Shown here piece by piece: positions 44,481 through 53,193 of a DNA stretch of 64,000 nucleotides (positions within the stretch are counted from its first letter, which is position 1; each line of letters opens with the position of its first letter). The stretch lies in contig NZ_JADBGF010000001.1 in assembly GCF_014873495.1 (NCBI RefSeq), positions 2,790,001-2,854,000 on the forward strand, read 5' to 3'. This DNA is from Streptomyces stelliscabiei (GTDB taxonomy: Bacteria > Actinomycetota > Actinomycetes > Streptomycetales > Streptomycetaceae). A program made the position numbers and the translations under genes. The notes below the pieces were generated by a model. It made no database searches. It was not told the origin of the DNA and was given only the letters and a program-made list of their open reading frames with translations.

Positions 44481-45092
44481 TCAGCCCTTGTGGACGGTCC
44501 CGTCCGGGTCGAGCCCCCGGAACGACAGCAGCACGATCAGGATGCCGCCGCACACGATGGCCGAGTCGGCGAGATTGAAGACCGCGAAGCCCTTGGGCGC
44601 GATGAAGTCGACGACCGCGCCCTCGAAGACCCCCGGCGCACGGAAGATCCGGTCCGTGAGGTTGCCGAGCGCGCCCCCGAGCAGCAGACCGAGCGCGATC
44701 GCCCAGGGCAGGCTGTAGAGCTTGCGGGCGAGCCGGGCGATGACCACGATCACGATCGTCGCGATCACCGTGAAGATGATCGTGAAGGCCTCGCCGAAGC
44801 CGAAGGCCGCACCCGCGTTGCGGATCGCCTCGAACTTCAGCCAGTCCCCGATGATCTCGATCGGTTCGTGGTGCTCCAGCTTGGCGACCACGATCATCTT
44901 GCTGACGAGGTCGAGCGCGTACGCCAGCGCGGCGACCCCGAACAGCACGGCGACACGGCGCTTGCCGCGCGGGCGCGCGGGCGCGTCGGCCTGCTCCGCC
45001 ACGGCCCCGTTCCCGCCGTCGGACTGCTCCGGGTCGGTTCCCGCCGCGTCTGGGATGTCCGGCGTACCGATGATGCGCTCCGCCTCTGCCAC
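44481..45092 (-). CDS. lspA: Lipoprotein signal peptidase (signal peptidase II)
   Basis: A 203-residue membrane aspartic protease that cuts the signal peptide from diacylated prolipoproteins. Four membrane helices follow a 45-residue polar N-terminal extension. The catalytic Asp pair is in [12 protein letters not shown] and [26 protein letters not shown] is the conserved N/G loop. It acts after Lgt (1049-2089). The extension is longer than in E. coli and typical of actinomycetes. Confidence 0.95.
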   Translation of the reverse strand: MAEAERIIGTPDIPDAAGTDPEQSDGGNGAVAEQADAPARPRGKRRVAVLFGVAALAYALDLVSKMIVVAKLEHHEPIEIIGDWLKFEAIRNAGAAFGFGEAFTIIFTVIATIVIVVIARLARKLYSLPWAIALGLLLGGALGNLTDRIFRAPGVFEGAVVDFIAPKGFAVFNLADSAIVCGGILIVLLSFRGLDPDGTVHKG

Positions 45093-45144
45093 GTGAGTCC
45101 CTCAACCTAGGTTCCTGACTGAGGACAAAGGTACGACACGACCC

Positions 45145-45170
45145 TCGCGGACCAGGGGCTCAGTCCGCGA
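45145..45170 (-). terminator. Hairpin after the TraR/DksA gene
   Basis: TCGCGGAC (45145-45152) and GTCCGCGA (45163-45170) form an 8-bp perfect stem with a 10-base loop, three bases past the gene's stop on the minus strand. Confidence 0.55.
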
Positions 45171-45173
45171 TCA

Positions 45174-45962
45174 CTAGCGGCGTTCCTGCTTCTGCTTGCA
45201 CTCCACACAGAGAGTGGCCCGGGGAAACGCCTGCATCCGTGCCTTTCCGATCGGATTGCCGCAGTTCTCGCAGAGGCCGTACGTGCCCGAGGCCAGCCGG
45301 TCCAGGGCGCGCTCGGTCTGGTCGAGCATCTCGCGCGCGTTGTGGGCCAGCGACAGCTCGTGCTCGCGCGTGATGTTCTTCGCCCCGGTGTCGGCCTGGT
45401 CGTCGCCGGCGCCGTCCCCCGAGTCCCGCATCAGGCCCGTGAGCGACCGCTCGGAGGCCTCCAGCTCGGCCCTCAGCCGCACGGCCTCGGACTGCAGCTC
45501 CGTGCGGGCCTCGGCGACCTCCTCCGGGCTCCAGGGGTCCTCGCCGGGCCGTACGGCCAGCTCGCCGGGCTCCACCGCGGCGGGCCGCGCCTTGGGGACG
45601 GCGGAGGGCTTCCGCTTCGCCGCCGTAGCCGTACCAGGAGTGTTCTTCGCAACCACCGTCGTGGCTCCCGTCGTCTCGGCGGCCTTGGCCGCGTCCGCCT
45701 TCTTGACCGTGCTCTTCTTCGCAGAGGGGCTCTTTGCCGCGCTCTTCGCCGTGCTCTTCCTGCCCGCGCTCTTCCTCGCGGCGGGCTTGTGCGCGTCGGC
45801 CTTCCCGACCGCCGCGGCCTCCTCGGCCGCCACCGTCGTCCCGGTCACCGTCGGCTTCCCGGTCGCCGTCGCCTTCTTGGCCGCGGTCTTCCTCACGGCC
45901 GTCCTCGCGGCGACCGTCCCTTCGGCCGCGGTCTTCTTCGCCACCGCCTTCTTCGCCACCAT
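45174..45962 (-). CDS. TraR/DksA zinc-finger protein with a histone-like N-terminus
   Basis: 262 residues. The first 130 are an Ala/Lys/Thr-rich repeat (AKKAVAKKTAAEGTVAARTA and so on) like histone H1 tails. The C-terminal domain is TraR/DksA-like, with a helical hairpin (ELQSEAVRLRAELEASERSL) and a four-Cys zinc finger (LCENCGNP and LCVECKQ). DksA proteins bind RNA polymerase with ppGpp; the basic tail may add DNA binding. The ATG at 45962 has GAAGGGG nine bases upstream and a good promoter at 46012-46040. Confidence 0.88.
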   Translation of the reverse strand: MVAKKAVAKKTAAEGTVAARTAVRKTAAKKATATGKPTVTGTTVAAEEAAAVGKADAHKPAARKSAGRKSTAKSAAKSPSAKKSTVKKADAAKAAETTGATTVVAKNTPGTATAAKRKPSAVPKARPAAVEPGELAVRPGEDPWSPEEVAEARTELQSEAVRLRAELEASERSLTGLMRDSGDGAGDDQADTGAKNITREHELSLAHNAREMLDQTERALDRLASGTYGLCENCGNPIGKARMQAFPRATLCVECKQKQERR

Positions 45963-46011
45963 GGCCGCGGCCCCTTCACATATGGTGATCTTGCACGCGA
46001 ATCGTGCTGGG

Positions 46012-46040
46012 ACGATAAATCGACCTGAGTCCCTCGGCAA
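46012..46040 (-). promoter_or_regulatory. Vegetative-type promoter of the TraR/DksA gene
   Basis: Read on the minus strand: TTGCCG as -35 (46035-46040), a 17-base spacer and TATCGT as -10 (46012-46017). This is a good match in sequence and spacing. The leader would be about 40 bases. Confidence 0.6.
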
Positions 46041-46282
46041 CGGGGCAGACCACCCGATTCTCCCACCTCACGGCCGTCACGCGACGAGCCTGCAAGCGTT
46101 GTGCCCAGCTCCCCGCCGGGTATTCCGCCCCGCCGGACGTCCCAGGATCCGGACGCCCCGCCCGCTCCATTCGGGTCACCCCGCAGGTCACCGCCCGCCC
46201 GGCCGCGAGGCCTGCCGAAGGCCCCGCCCCGCCCCTCCCGCGCGCCCTCGAAAACCGGTCGGCCGCCGTCCGCGCGGCGCCG

Positions 46283-46288
46283 TACACT
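46283..46288 (+). promoter_or_regulatory. -10-like TACACT upstream of the ileS T-box
   Basis: TACACT is a fair -10 and would start the mRNA near 46295, just where the T-box Stem I begins. The -35 is not clear. Confidence 0.45.
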
Positions 46289-46294
46289 GGGCGC

Positions 46295-46612
46295 AGCGAG
46301 AAGCGTGGATGGGGACGAGTAGCGTCGTACGCAGCCCAGAGCGACCCGGGGACGGTGGAAGCCCGGGGGCCAGCGCGATGTGAAGATCACCCCGGAGCCG
46401 CCGGAAGAAAGCCGCAGCCCATGGCGCCGTCCCTGGGGCGCGGCGAGTAGACCCGGTATCGCGACCTCAATGAGGGGGCTCACCGGCGCGTACGGCGCAC
46501 AGGGGGGCCAAGGAGGGTGGTACCGCGGGAGCGCGCCGCACACGGCGTACGAAGGATCGAAGCTCTCGTCCCTCCGACGGAAGGCAGCAAGTCCGTTGGA
46601 GGAAGCCCGCTC
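46295..46612 (+). promoter_or_regulatory. T-box leader of ileS (translational control)
   Basis: The T-box sequence AGGGTGGTACCGCGG lies at 46514-46528; UGGU would pair with the 3' end of tRNA-Ile (discriminator A). Stem I starts near 46300, and its distal part has CAGAGCGACC and GGTGGAAGCC. The likely specifier codon is ATC (46386-46388, in GAAGATCACC), an Ile codon. CCTCCGACGGA (46571-46581) pairs with TCCGTTGGAGG (46592-46602) and hides the Shine-Dalgarno GGAGG. CGTCCCT just before it can pair with the T-box. Uncharged tRNA-Ile should free the ribosome site. Confidence 0.88.
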
Positions 46613-49600
46613 ATGACAGAGCCGACGTACCGCCAGGTGCCCGCCCAGGTCGATCTGCCCGCGCTCGAGCACGCGGTGCTCGACTTCTGGCGCGACCAGA
46701 AGATCTTCGCCAAGAGCCTGGAGCAGTCCGAGGGCCGCCCCGAGTGGGTGTTCTACGAAGGACCGCCCACCGCCAACGGCATGCCGGGCGCCCACCACAT
46801 CGAGGCCCGCGTCTTCAAGGACGTCTTCCCGCGCTTCCGCACGATGCGCGGCTACCACGTGGCCCGCAAGGCCGGCTGGGACTGCCACGGCCTCCCGGTG
46901 GAGCTGGCGGTCGAGAAGGAACTCGGCTTCAACGGCAAGAAGGACATCGAGGCGTACGGCATCGCCGAGTTCAACGCCAGGTGCCGCGACTCGGTGACCC
47001 GGCACACCGACGCCTTCACCGAGCTGACGACCCGCATGGGCTACTGGGTCGACCTCGACGACGCCTACCGGACCATGGACCCCGAGTACGTGGAGTCCGT
47101 CTGGTGGTCGCTCAAGGAGATCTTCGGCAAGGGTCTGCTGGTCCAGGACCACCGCGTCGCCCCCTGGTGCCCCCGCTGCGGCACCGGCCTGTCGGACCAC
47201 GAGCTGGCGCAGGGCTACGAGACGGTCGTCGACCCCTCGGTGTACGTCCGTTTCCCGCTCACCTCCGGTCCGCTCGCCGACGAGGCAGCGCTCCTGGTGT
47301 GGACGACCACGCCGTGGACGCTGGTGTCCAACACCGCGGTCGCCGCCCACCCCGAGGTCACCTACGTGGTCGCCACGGACGGCACGGAGAAGCTCGTCGT
47401 CGCCGAGCCGCTCGTCGCCAAGGCGCTCGGCGAGGGCTGGGAGACCACCGGCCAGACCTTCACCGGCGCCGAAATGGAGCGCTGGACCTATCAACGTCCG
47501 TTCGACCTCGTGGAGTTCCCGGAAACGGCGCATTTCGTCGTCAACGCCGAATACGTCACCACCGAGGACGGTACGGGCCTGGTCCACCAGTCCCCCGCCT
47601 TCGGCGAGGACGACCTCAAGGTCTGCCGCGCGTACGGCCTGCCCGTAGTGAACCCCGTCCGTCCCGACGGCACCTTCGAGGAGGAGGTCCCCCTCGTCGG
47701 CGGCGTCTTCTTCAAGAAGGCGGACGAAAAGCTCACCGAGGACCTCCAGCAGCGCGGCCTGCTCTTCAGGCACATCCCGTACGAGCACAGCTACCCGCAC
47801 TGCTGGCGCTGCCACACCGCGCTCCTGTACTACGCGCAGCCGTCCTGGTACATCCGCACCACCGCCGTCAAGGACCGTCTCCTCCAGGAGAACGAGAAGA
47901 CCAACTGGTTCCCGGACTCGGTCAAGCACGGCCGCTTCGGCGACTGGCTGAACAACAACATCGACTGGGCCCTCTCCCGCAGCCGCTACTGGGGCACCCC
48001 GCTGCCGATCTGGCGCTGCGAGGAGAACCACCTCACCTGCGTGGGCTCCCGCGAGGAGCTGAGCCGCCTCTCCGGCACCGACCAGTCCGAGCTGGACCCG
48101 CACCGCCCGTTCATCGACGCGGTCACCTTCCCGTGCCCCGAGGACGGCTGCGGCGCCACCGCCACGCGCGTCCCGGAGGTGATCGACGCCTGGTACGACT
48201 CGGGTTCGATGCCGTTCGCGCAGTGGGGCTACCCGTACAAGAACAAGGAACTCTTCGAGTCCCGCTACCCGGCGCAGTTCATCAGCGAGGCCATCGACCA
48301 GACCCGCGGCTGGTTCTACACGCTGATGGCCGTCGGCACCCTGGTCTTCGACAGGTCGTCGTACGAGAACGTCGTCTGCCTCGGCCACATCCTCGCCGAG
48401 GACGGCCGCAAGATGTCCAAGCACCTGGGCAACATCCTGCAGCCGATCCCGCTCATGGACCAGCACGGCGCCGACGCCGTCCGCTGGTTCATGGCGGCAG
48501 GCGGCTCCCCCTGGGCGGCCCGCCGCGTGGGCCACGGCACCATCCAGGAGGTCGTCCGCAAGACCCTCCTCACCTACTGGAACACGGTCGCCTTCCAGGC
48601 CCTGTACGCCCGCACGTCGAACTGGGCGCCCAGCGCGGCGGACCCGGCCCCGGCCGACCGCCCGGTCCTGGACCGCTGGCTGCTGTCGGAACTCCACGCC
48701 CTCACCGACCAGGTGACCGGGGCCCTGGAGGCCTACGACACCCAGCGCGCCGGCAAGCTCCTCTCGGCGTTCGTCGACGATCTGTCGAACTGGTACGTAC
48801 GCCGGTCGCGCCGTCGTTTCTGGCAGGGCGACAAGGCGGCGCTGCGCACCCTGCACGAGGTCGTCGAGACGGTCACCAAGCTGATGGCCCCGCTGACCCC
48901 GTTCATCACCGAGCGGGTCTGGCAGGACCTGATCGTGCCGGTCTCCCCGCAGGCCCCCGAGTCCGTGCACCTGGCCTCCTGGCCGGAGGTCGACCTCTCC
49001 GCGATCGACCCCGAGCTGTCCAGGCAGATGGTCCTGGTCCGCCGCCTGGTGGAGCTGGGCCGCGCCACACGCGCGGAGTCGGGCGTCAAGACCCGCCAGC
49101 CCCTCTCGCGCGCCCTGGTGGCCGCCACGGGCTTCGACTCCCTCGACCCCGAACTGCACGCGCAGATCACGGAGGAGCTGAACGTCAGCTCGCTCGCCTC
49201 GCTCTCCGAGGTCGGCGGCTCCCTGGTGGACACCACCGCCAAGGCCAACTTCCGCGCGCTGGGCAAGCGCTTCGGCAAGCGGGTCCAGGACGTGGCCAAG
49301 GCCGTGGCGGGCGCCGACGCGGCCGCCCTGTCCCTCGCCCTGCGCGAGGGCACCGCCTCGGTCGAGGTCGACGGTGAGACCGTCACCCTGGCCCCCGACG
49401 AGGTCATCATCACGGAGACCCCGCGCGAGGGCTGGTCGGTGGCCTCCGACTCGGGCGCCACGGTCGCCCTCGACCTGGAGATCACGGAGGAGCTGCGGCA
49501 GGCGGGCCTGGCCCGTGACGCGATCCGCCTGATCCAGGAGGCCCGCAAGAACAGCGGCCTCGACGTCGCCGACCGTATCGCCCTGCGCTGGACGGCCACG

Positions 49601-49756
49601 GACCCGGCGGTCACGGCCGCCCTGACCGAACATTCGCCGCTGATCGCCGACGAGGTCCTCGCCACGGACTTCGCCACCGGCGAGGGCGACGAGACCTTCG
49701 GCACGCCCTTCACGGACGAGGGCCTGACCCTGGCGTTCCGCCTCCGCAAGGCGTAG
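46613..49756 (+). CDS. ileS: Isoleucyl-tRNA synthetase, type 2, with a GAHH signature
   Basis: A 1047-residue class I synthetase that charges tRNA-Ile. The catalytic HIGH region reads PPTANGMPGAHHIEARVF, so the canonical HxGH is replaced by GAHH (residues 59-62). The other signature, KMSKH, is normal (600-604). An editing CP1 domain is present (LLVWTTTPWTLVSNTAVA). The length and C-terminal domain suit the eukaryote-like IleRS2. The GXHH form is known to keep activity and to be linked to very high mupirocin resistance. The ATG at 46613 has a Shine-Dalgarno held in the T-box hairpin. Confidence 0.96.
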   Translation: MTEPTYRQVPAQVDLPALEHAVLDFWRDQKIFAKSLEQSEGRPEWVFYEGPPTANGMPGAHHIEARVFKDVFPRFRTMRGYHVARKAGWDCHGLPVELAVEKELGFNGKKDIEAYGIAEFNARCRDSVTRHTDAFTELTTRMGYWVDLDDAYRTMDPEYVESVWWSLKEIFGKGLLVQDHRVAPWCPRCGTGLSDHELAQGYETVVDPSVYVRFPLTSGPLADEAALLVWTTTPWTLVSNTAVAAHPEVTYVVATDGTEKLVVAEPLVAKALGEGWETTGQTFTGAEMERWTYQRPFDLVEFPETAHFVVNAEYVTTEDGTGLVHQSPAFGEDDLKVCRAYGLPVVNPVRPDGTFEEEVPLVGGVFFKKADEKLTEDLQQRGLLFRHIPYEHSYPHCWRCHTALLYYAQPSWYIRTTAVKDRLLQENEKTNWFPDSVKHGRFGDWLNNNIDWALSRSRYWGTPLPIWRCEENHLTCVGSREELSRLSGTDQSELDPHRPFIDAVTFPCPEDGCGATATRVPEVIDAWYDSGSMPFAQWGYPYKNKELFESRYPAQFISEAIDQTRGWFYTLMAVGTLVFDRSSYENVVCLGHILAEDGRKMSKHLGNILQPIPLMDQHGADAVRWFMAAGGSPWAARRVGHGTIQEVVRKTLLTYWNTVAFQALYARTSNWAPSAADPAPADRPVLDRWLLSELHALTDQVTGALEAYDTQRAGKLLSAFVDDLSNWYVRRSRRRFWQGDKAALRTLHEVVETVTKLMAPLTPFITERVWQDLIVPVSPQAPESVHLASWPEVDLSAIDPELSRQMVLVRRLVELGRATRAESGVKTRQPLSRALVAATGFDSLDPELHAQITEELNVSSLASLSEVGGSLVDTTAKANFRALGKRFGKRVQDVAKAVAGADAAALSLALREGTASVEVDGETVTLAPDEVIITETPREGWSVASDSGATVALDLEITEELRQAGLARDAIRLIQEARKNSGLDVADRIALRWTATDPAVTAALTEHSPLIADEVLATDFATGEGDETFGTPFTDEGLTLAFRLRKA

Positions 49757-49763
49757 CGCCATC

Positions 49764-49793
49764 GCCCTGCTCGCCCGGGTCGGCGAGCAGGGC
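49764..49793 (+). terminator. First hairpin after ileS
   Basis: A perfect 12-bp stem (GCCCTGCTCGCC with its complement) and six-base loop, seven bases past the stop. Confidence 0.75.
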
Positions 49794-49824
49794 CCCGCTC
49801 CGCACCACCCCGGGCGACCAAGAA

Positions 49825-49862
49825 GGCCTGGGGCGCCGTGAGAGATCTCGGCGCCCCGGGCC
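49825..49862. terminator. Second hairpin between ileS and divIVA
   Basis: GGCCTGGGGCGCCG and CGGCGCCCCGGGCC form a 14-bp stem with one G-T pair and a 10-base loop. It lies in the centre of the convergent gap. Confidence 0.65.
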
Positions 49863-49936
49863 TTCGGCGTTGTGTCCGCCGCACATCCGCGCGCATCCCC
49901 GCGCTACCGCCCCGCCCCGGGGCCCGCACGGCAAAA

Positions 49937-49972
49937 GGGCGGGGCCCCGGAAAGAAATCCGGGGCCCCGCCC
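49937..49972 (-). terminator. Terminator of divIVA with a T run
   Basis: A perfect 15-bp stem (GGGCGGGGCCCCGGA with its complement) and six-base loop. Read on the minus strand it is followed by TTTT, the classical intrinsic terminator layout, 36 bases past the divIVA stop. Confidence 0.88.
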
Positions 49973-50008
49973 TGAACGCTGCCGACGCCTACGGCGTACC
50001 AGTAATCG

Positions 50009-51304
50009 TCAGTTGTCGTCCTCGTCGATCAGGAACCCGCGCATCGGCGAGGGAGCCTGTCCCATCGGAGAGGGACCCTGCGGCCGGACCGGAGCCATCG
50101 GCTGGGTCATGGCGGGCGACATCTGCTGCTGACCGCCGTAGGAGGGCCCGGCCGGAGACGGGGCGCCGCCCATGCCTCCACCCATGCCTCCGCCCATACC
50201 GCCCGGGTTGCCGCCGTACGACGGGGCGCTCGCGCCGGCCGGAGCCATGGAGGGCGCCGGGGACGGCGGCAGCGACGCGGTCGCCGGGGTGCGCGGCGGG
50301 GCCAGCGAGTCGTCCGCCTGGGTCTCCAGCTGACGCAGCTGCGACTCCAGGTACGACTTCAGACGCGTGCGGTACTCGCGCTCGAAGCCGCGCAGGTCCT
50401 CGACCTTGCGCTCCAGCGTGGCGCGGGCGGACTCCAGGGAGCCCATCGCGACGCGGTGCTTCTCCTGCGCGTCCCGCTCCAGCGCGTCGGCCTTGGCACG
50501 GGCGTCCCGCTCCAGACCCTCGGCGCGGCTACGGGCCTCACCGACGATCTTGTTGGCCTCGGAACGGGCCTCGGCGATCGCCTGGTCGGCGGTCTGCTGG
50601 GCCAGCGAGAGCACACGCGCGGCGCTGTCGCCGCCGGGACCCTGGCCGGGGCCGCCCATCGGACCGCCCATGGGGCCGCCCATCGGACCGCCCATCTGCT
50701 GCATGGGAGGCTGGCCGCCCATGGGACCCTGGCCCATCTGACCCTGGCCCATCTGCTGCTGCATCTGGCCCTGACCCATGGGGCCCTGGCCCATCGGTCC
50801 CTGCCCCATCGGGCCGGGACCCTGCTGCCCACCCTGGCCACCGGGGCCGGCGGGCAGCTGCGGAGCACCGCTCGGCAGCTGGGGCGGGCCACCCATGGGG
50901 CCCCCCATCTGCTGCGGCGGGCCCGATATCCCAGCGGGTACGGGTCCACCGGGACCGCGCATACCCTGCTGCTGCATGCCGCCTTGCTGCATACCGCCTT
51001 GCTGCATGCCACCCTGCTGCATGCCGCCCTGCTGCATACCCTGCTGCTGCATGCCACCCTGCTGCATGCCGCCCTGCTGCTGGTCCTGAGGCTCCGGGGG
51101 CTTGCGCATGTTCTGCTGGTTCTGGGCAGCAGCACGCGTGGCCGCGGCCAGTTTGGCGCGCAGGTCCTCGTTCTCGCGTAGCAGGCGCGTCAGTTCGGCT
51201 TCGACCTCGTCGAGGAAGGCATCGACCTCGTCCTCGTCATAGCCTTCTCGGAGGCGGACGGTCGTGAACTGCTTGTTCCGCACGTCCTCGGGGGTCAACG
51301 GCAT
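50009..51304 (-). CDS. divIVA: DivIVA/Wag31 polar growth protein
   Basis: 431 residues. The conserved N-terminal membrane-curvature domain starts [20 protein letters not shown] and leads into the first coiled coil ([20 protein letters not shown]). A Gln/Met/Gly/Pro-rich linker (about 70-210) follows, then a second long coiled coil ([20 protein letters not shown] onward) and a Gly/Pro-rich tail ending FLIDEDDN. In Streptomyces DivIVA marks hyphal tips and directs apical growth and branching. GAGG lies seven bases before the ATG. It is cotranscribed-like with yggT and sepF upstream. Confidence 0.97.
   Translation of the reverse strand: MPLTPEDVRNKQFTTVRLREGYDEDEVDAFLDEVEAELTRLLRENEDLRAKLAAATRAAAQNQQNMRKPPEPQDQQQGGMQQGGMQQQGMQQGGMQQGGMQQGGMQQGGMQQQGMRGPGGPVPAGISGPPQQMGGPMGGPPQLPSGAPQLPAGPGGQGGQQGPGPMGQGPMGQGPMGQGQMQQQMGQGQMGQGPMGGQPPMQQMGGPMGGPMGGPMGGPGQGPGGDSAARVLSLAQQTADQAIAEARSEANKIVGEARSRAEGLERDARAKADALERDAQEKHRVAMGSLESARATLERKVEDLRGFEREYRTRLKSYLESQLRQLETQADDSLAPPRTPATASLPPSPAPSMAPAGASAPSYGGNPGGMGGGMGGGMGGAPSPAGPSYGGQQQMSPAMTQPMAPVRPQGPSPMGQAPSPMRGFLIDEDDN
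50960..51082. repeat. Imperfect 15-base tandem repeats in divIVA
   Basis: Units such as TGCTGCATGCCGCCC recur about eight times, encoding MQQGG and MQQQG blocks. The array is a coding low-complexity tract that may expand or shrink by slippage. Confidence 0.75.
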
Positions 51305-51356
51305 CTCTTCACCTCAACGTAGTCATCGGCAGTCGGCAAGACCGGATCGTCCACAG

Positions 51357-51647
51357 TCACCTCGCGAGTCCACCCACGATGTTGATCAGGATGTAGACGA
51401 TGATCATCAGTACGAAGAAGGACAGGTCGAGCGCCACGCCCCCGAGACGCAGCGGCGGGATGACCCGCCGCAGAAGCTTCAACGGTGGATCGGTGACAGT
51501 GTAGGTGGCCTCCAGAACGACCACCATCGCCTTGCCGGGTTGCCACGAGCGGGCGAACTGGAACACATAGTCCATGACCAACCGGAAGATCAGCACGATG
51601 AGGAAACACATCAGAGCGATCCAGAGCACTTGCCAAACCACGCTCAT
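51357..51647 (-). CDS. YggT family membrane protein
   Basis: A 96-residue protein with two membrane helices (VLWIALMCFLIVLIFRLVMD and SFFVLMIIVYILINIVGGLA) and a conserved linker TYTVTDPPLKLLRRVIPPLR, the YggT hallmark. It always lies beside sepF and divIVA in actinobacteria and Gram-positive dcw regions. A role in division or osmotic tolerance has been suggested, with no mechanism known. It is separated from sepF by 50 bases. Confidence 0.9.
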   Translation of the reverse strand: MSVVWQVLWIALMCFLIVLIFRLVMDYVFQFARSWQPGKAMVVVLEATYTVTDPPLKLLRRVIPPLRLGGVALDLSFFVLMIIVYILINIVGGLAR

Positions 51648-51697
51648 GATCCGTGCTTCCCTCTCCCCTGTCCCGCATCTTGTTCCGGTCCTGCGTC

Positions 51698-52339
51698 TCA
51701 GCTCTGGTTGAAGAACCCGCCCTCTGCGATACGGGCCTTGTCCTCCGCCGTGACATCGACGTTAGCAGGCGACAACAGGAACACCTTCTGCGTCACCCGC
51801 TCGATGCTGCCGTGAAGACCAAACACCAAACCGGCCGCAAAGTCGACAAGTCGCTTCGCGTCTGTGTCGTCCATCTCAGTCAGATTCATGATCACCGGGG
51901 TGCCCTCACGGAAGTGTTCCCCGATGGTACGGGCCTCGTTGTAGGTCCGCGGGTGCAACGTGGTGATCCGGTAAGGCTCTCGCTCGGACACGACCTTGGG
52001 CATGATCACCGGTGCGTTCTTCTCCAGACTCGAACGTTCTTGTGTGATGGACGCCACGGGCGCGATCCGGGCGGGTCGCGCCGATTCCGCGGGGAGCGAA
52101 GTGGCGTGCGACACCGGTTCGCGCTGCACGGGAGGCTGTACCACTCGCACCGATTCATCCCTTTGGGACTGGTGTGACTGGTGTGCCTGATGCGCCGGCT
52201 CGTGCCGGCGGTGGTCCCGCTCGGGCTCCGGGTCGAGCTCGGGCTCGAAGTCGTCATCGGGGTCGAAGCCCCTGCCGTCGTACCCATCGTCCTCCACGAG
52301 GCCGAGGTAGACCGCCATCTTGCGCATCGCGCCGGCCAT
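51698..52339 (-). CDS. sepF: Cell division protein SepF
   Basis: A 213-residue protein. The N-terminal amphipathic helix [18 protein letters not shown] binds membrane, an acidic and His/Gln-rich linker follows, and the C-terminal SepF domain ([20 protein letters not shown], then [20 protein letters not shown]) binds and bundles FtsZ. In organisms without FtsA, like Streptomyces, SepF is the membrane anchor of the Z ring. The ATG at 52339 has GGAGG nine bases upstream; longer frames are spurious. Confidence 0.95.
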   Translation of the reverse strand: MAGAMRKMAVYLGLVEDDGYDGRGFDPDDDFEPELDPEPERDHRRHEPAHQAHQSHQSQRDESVRVVQPPVQREPVSHATSLPAESARPARIAPVASITQERSSLEKNAPVIMPKVVSEREPYRITTLHPRTYNEARTIGEHFREGTPVIMNLTEMDDTDAKRLVDFAAGLVFGLHGSIERVTQKVFLLSPANVDVTAEDKARIAEGGFFNQS

Positions 52340-52467
52340 GCTCTGAGTCCTCCGCTCTGTGGTGGATCCACTGACGACTTCCAAGTGCCCGCGATCCACG
52401 AGGTCGTTGCGCCCGCCTCTCGACGGAATGACCATATTTTCTGCTGTGGTCCGACTTCTTGGCGACG

Positions 52468-53193
52468 TTACCCGAGCCCGGGACGGACTCCGAGTACCGC
52501 AGTGCCGACGCGCACATGTGTCGCTCCGGCCGCGACGGCCTCCTCGAGGTCCGCACTCATCCCGGCGGAGACCATGTTCGCAGCCGGATGGGCTCGGCGC
52601 AGGTCGGTCGACAAATCCATCAACCGCTCGAAAGCGGCCCGTTGCCGTCCGGCGTACTCCCCGGTGAGCGGCGCGACGGTCATCAGACCATCGACCCGCA
52701 GCCCCGGCGCCCCCGCGAGGAGGTCGGCCAACTCTTCGATTCCGTCCGGCCCGACACCTCCTCGCTCCCCCCGGCCGCTCGCGTCGGCGTCGAGCGCGAC
52801 CTGGATGAGACATCCCACCTCGCGCCCGGCCCGGACGGCCTCCTTCGACAGAGTCGTGACAAGCCTGGAACGATCGACGGACTGCACGAGATCCGCATAA
52901 CGCACCACAGAGCGGACTTTGTTGGTCTGCAATTGCCCCACGAAGTGCCACACAAGGGGCAGATCCGAGCATTCGGCAGCCTTGGGCGCCGCGTCCTGGT
53001 CCTTGTTCTCGGCGACCTGACGCACACCGAGTTCCGACAGGATCCGCACATCGTCCGCCGGGTAGGTCTTGGTCACCACGACCAGGGTGACCTCGTCCCG
53101 CCCGCGCCCCGCGGCCGCGCACGCCGCCGCGATGCGACCCTCCACCTTCGCCAGGTTCGCGGCGAGTTGTGCCTTACGGTCCGTCATGCCCAT
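52468..53193 (-). CDS. YggS family PLP-homeostasis protein
   Basis: A 241-residue PLP-binding barrel of the YggS/PROSC family, involved in vitamin B6 and amino-acid balance. The PLP Lys is in [38 protein letters not shown] and [20 protein letters not shown] are the usual motifs. It is coupled to pgeF by a one-base overlap (TGATG). The order yggS-sepF near ftsZ is widespread in Gram-positive bacteria. Confidence 0.93.
   Translation of the reverse strand: MGMTDRKAQLAANLAKVEGRIAAACAAAGRGRDEVTLVVVTKTYPADDVRILSELGVRQVAENKDQDAAPKAAECSDLPLVWHFVGQLQTNKVRSVVRYADLVQSVDRSRLVTTLSKEAVRAGREVGCLIQVALDADASGRGERGGVGPDGIEELADLLAGAPGLRVDGLMTVAPLTGEYAGRQRAAFERLMDLSTDLRRAHPAANMVSAGMSADLEEAVAAGATHVRVGTAVLGVRPGLG

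Noticed and set aside
42988-45105. A 705-residue fusion including the GNAT domain
   Set aside because: The first part runs through rluD and lspA in a wrong frame; the GTG at 43464 coupled to rluD is the real start.
45893-49762. A 1289-residue open frame opposite ileS
   Set aside because: It is antisense to ileS, crosses the T-box and another gene, and has a compositionally biased sequence without domain motifs.
50960-51082. CRISPR-like array
   Set aside because: Units are contiguous, 15 bases and in frame within divIVA; no spacers and no cas genes.
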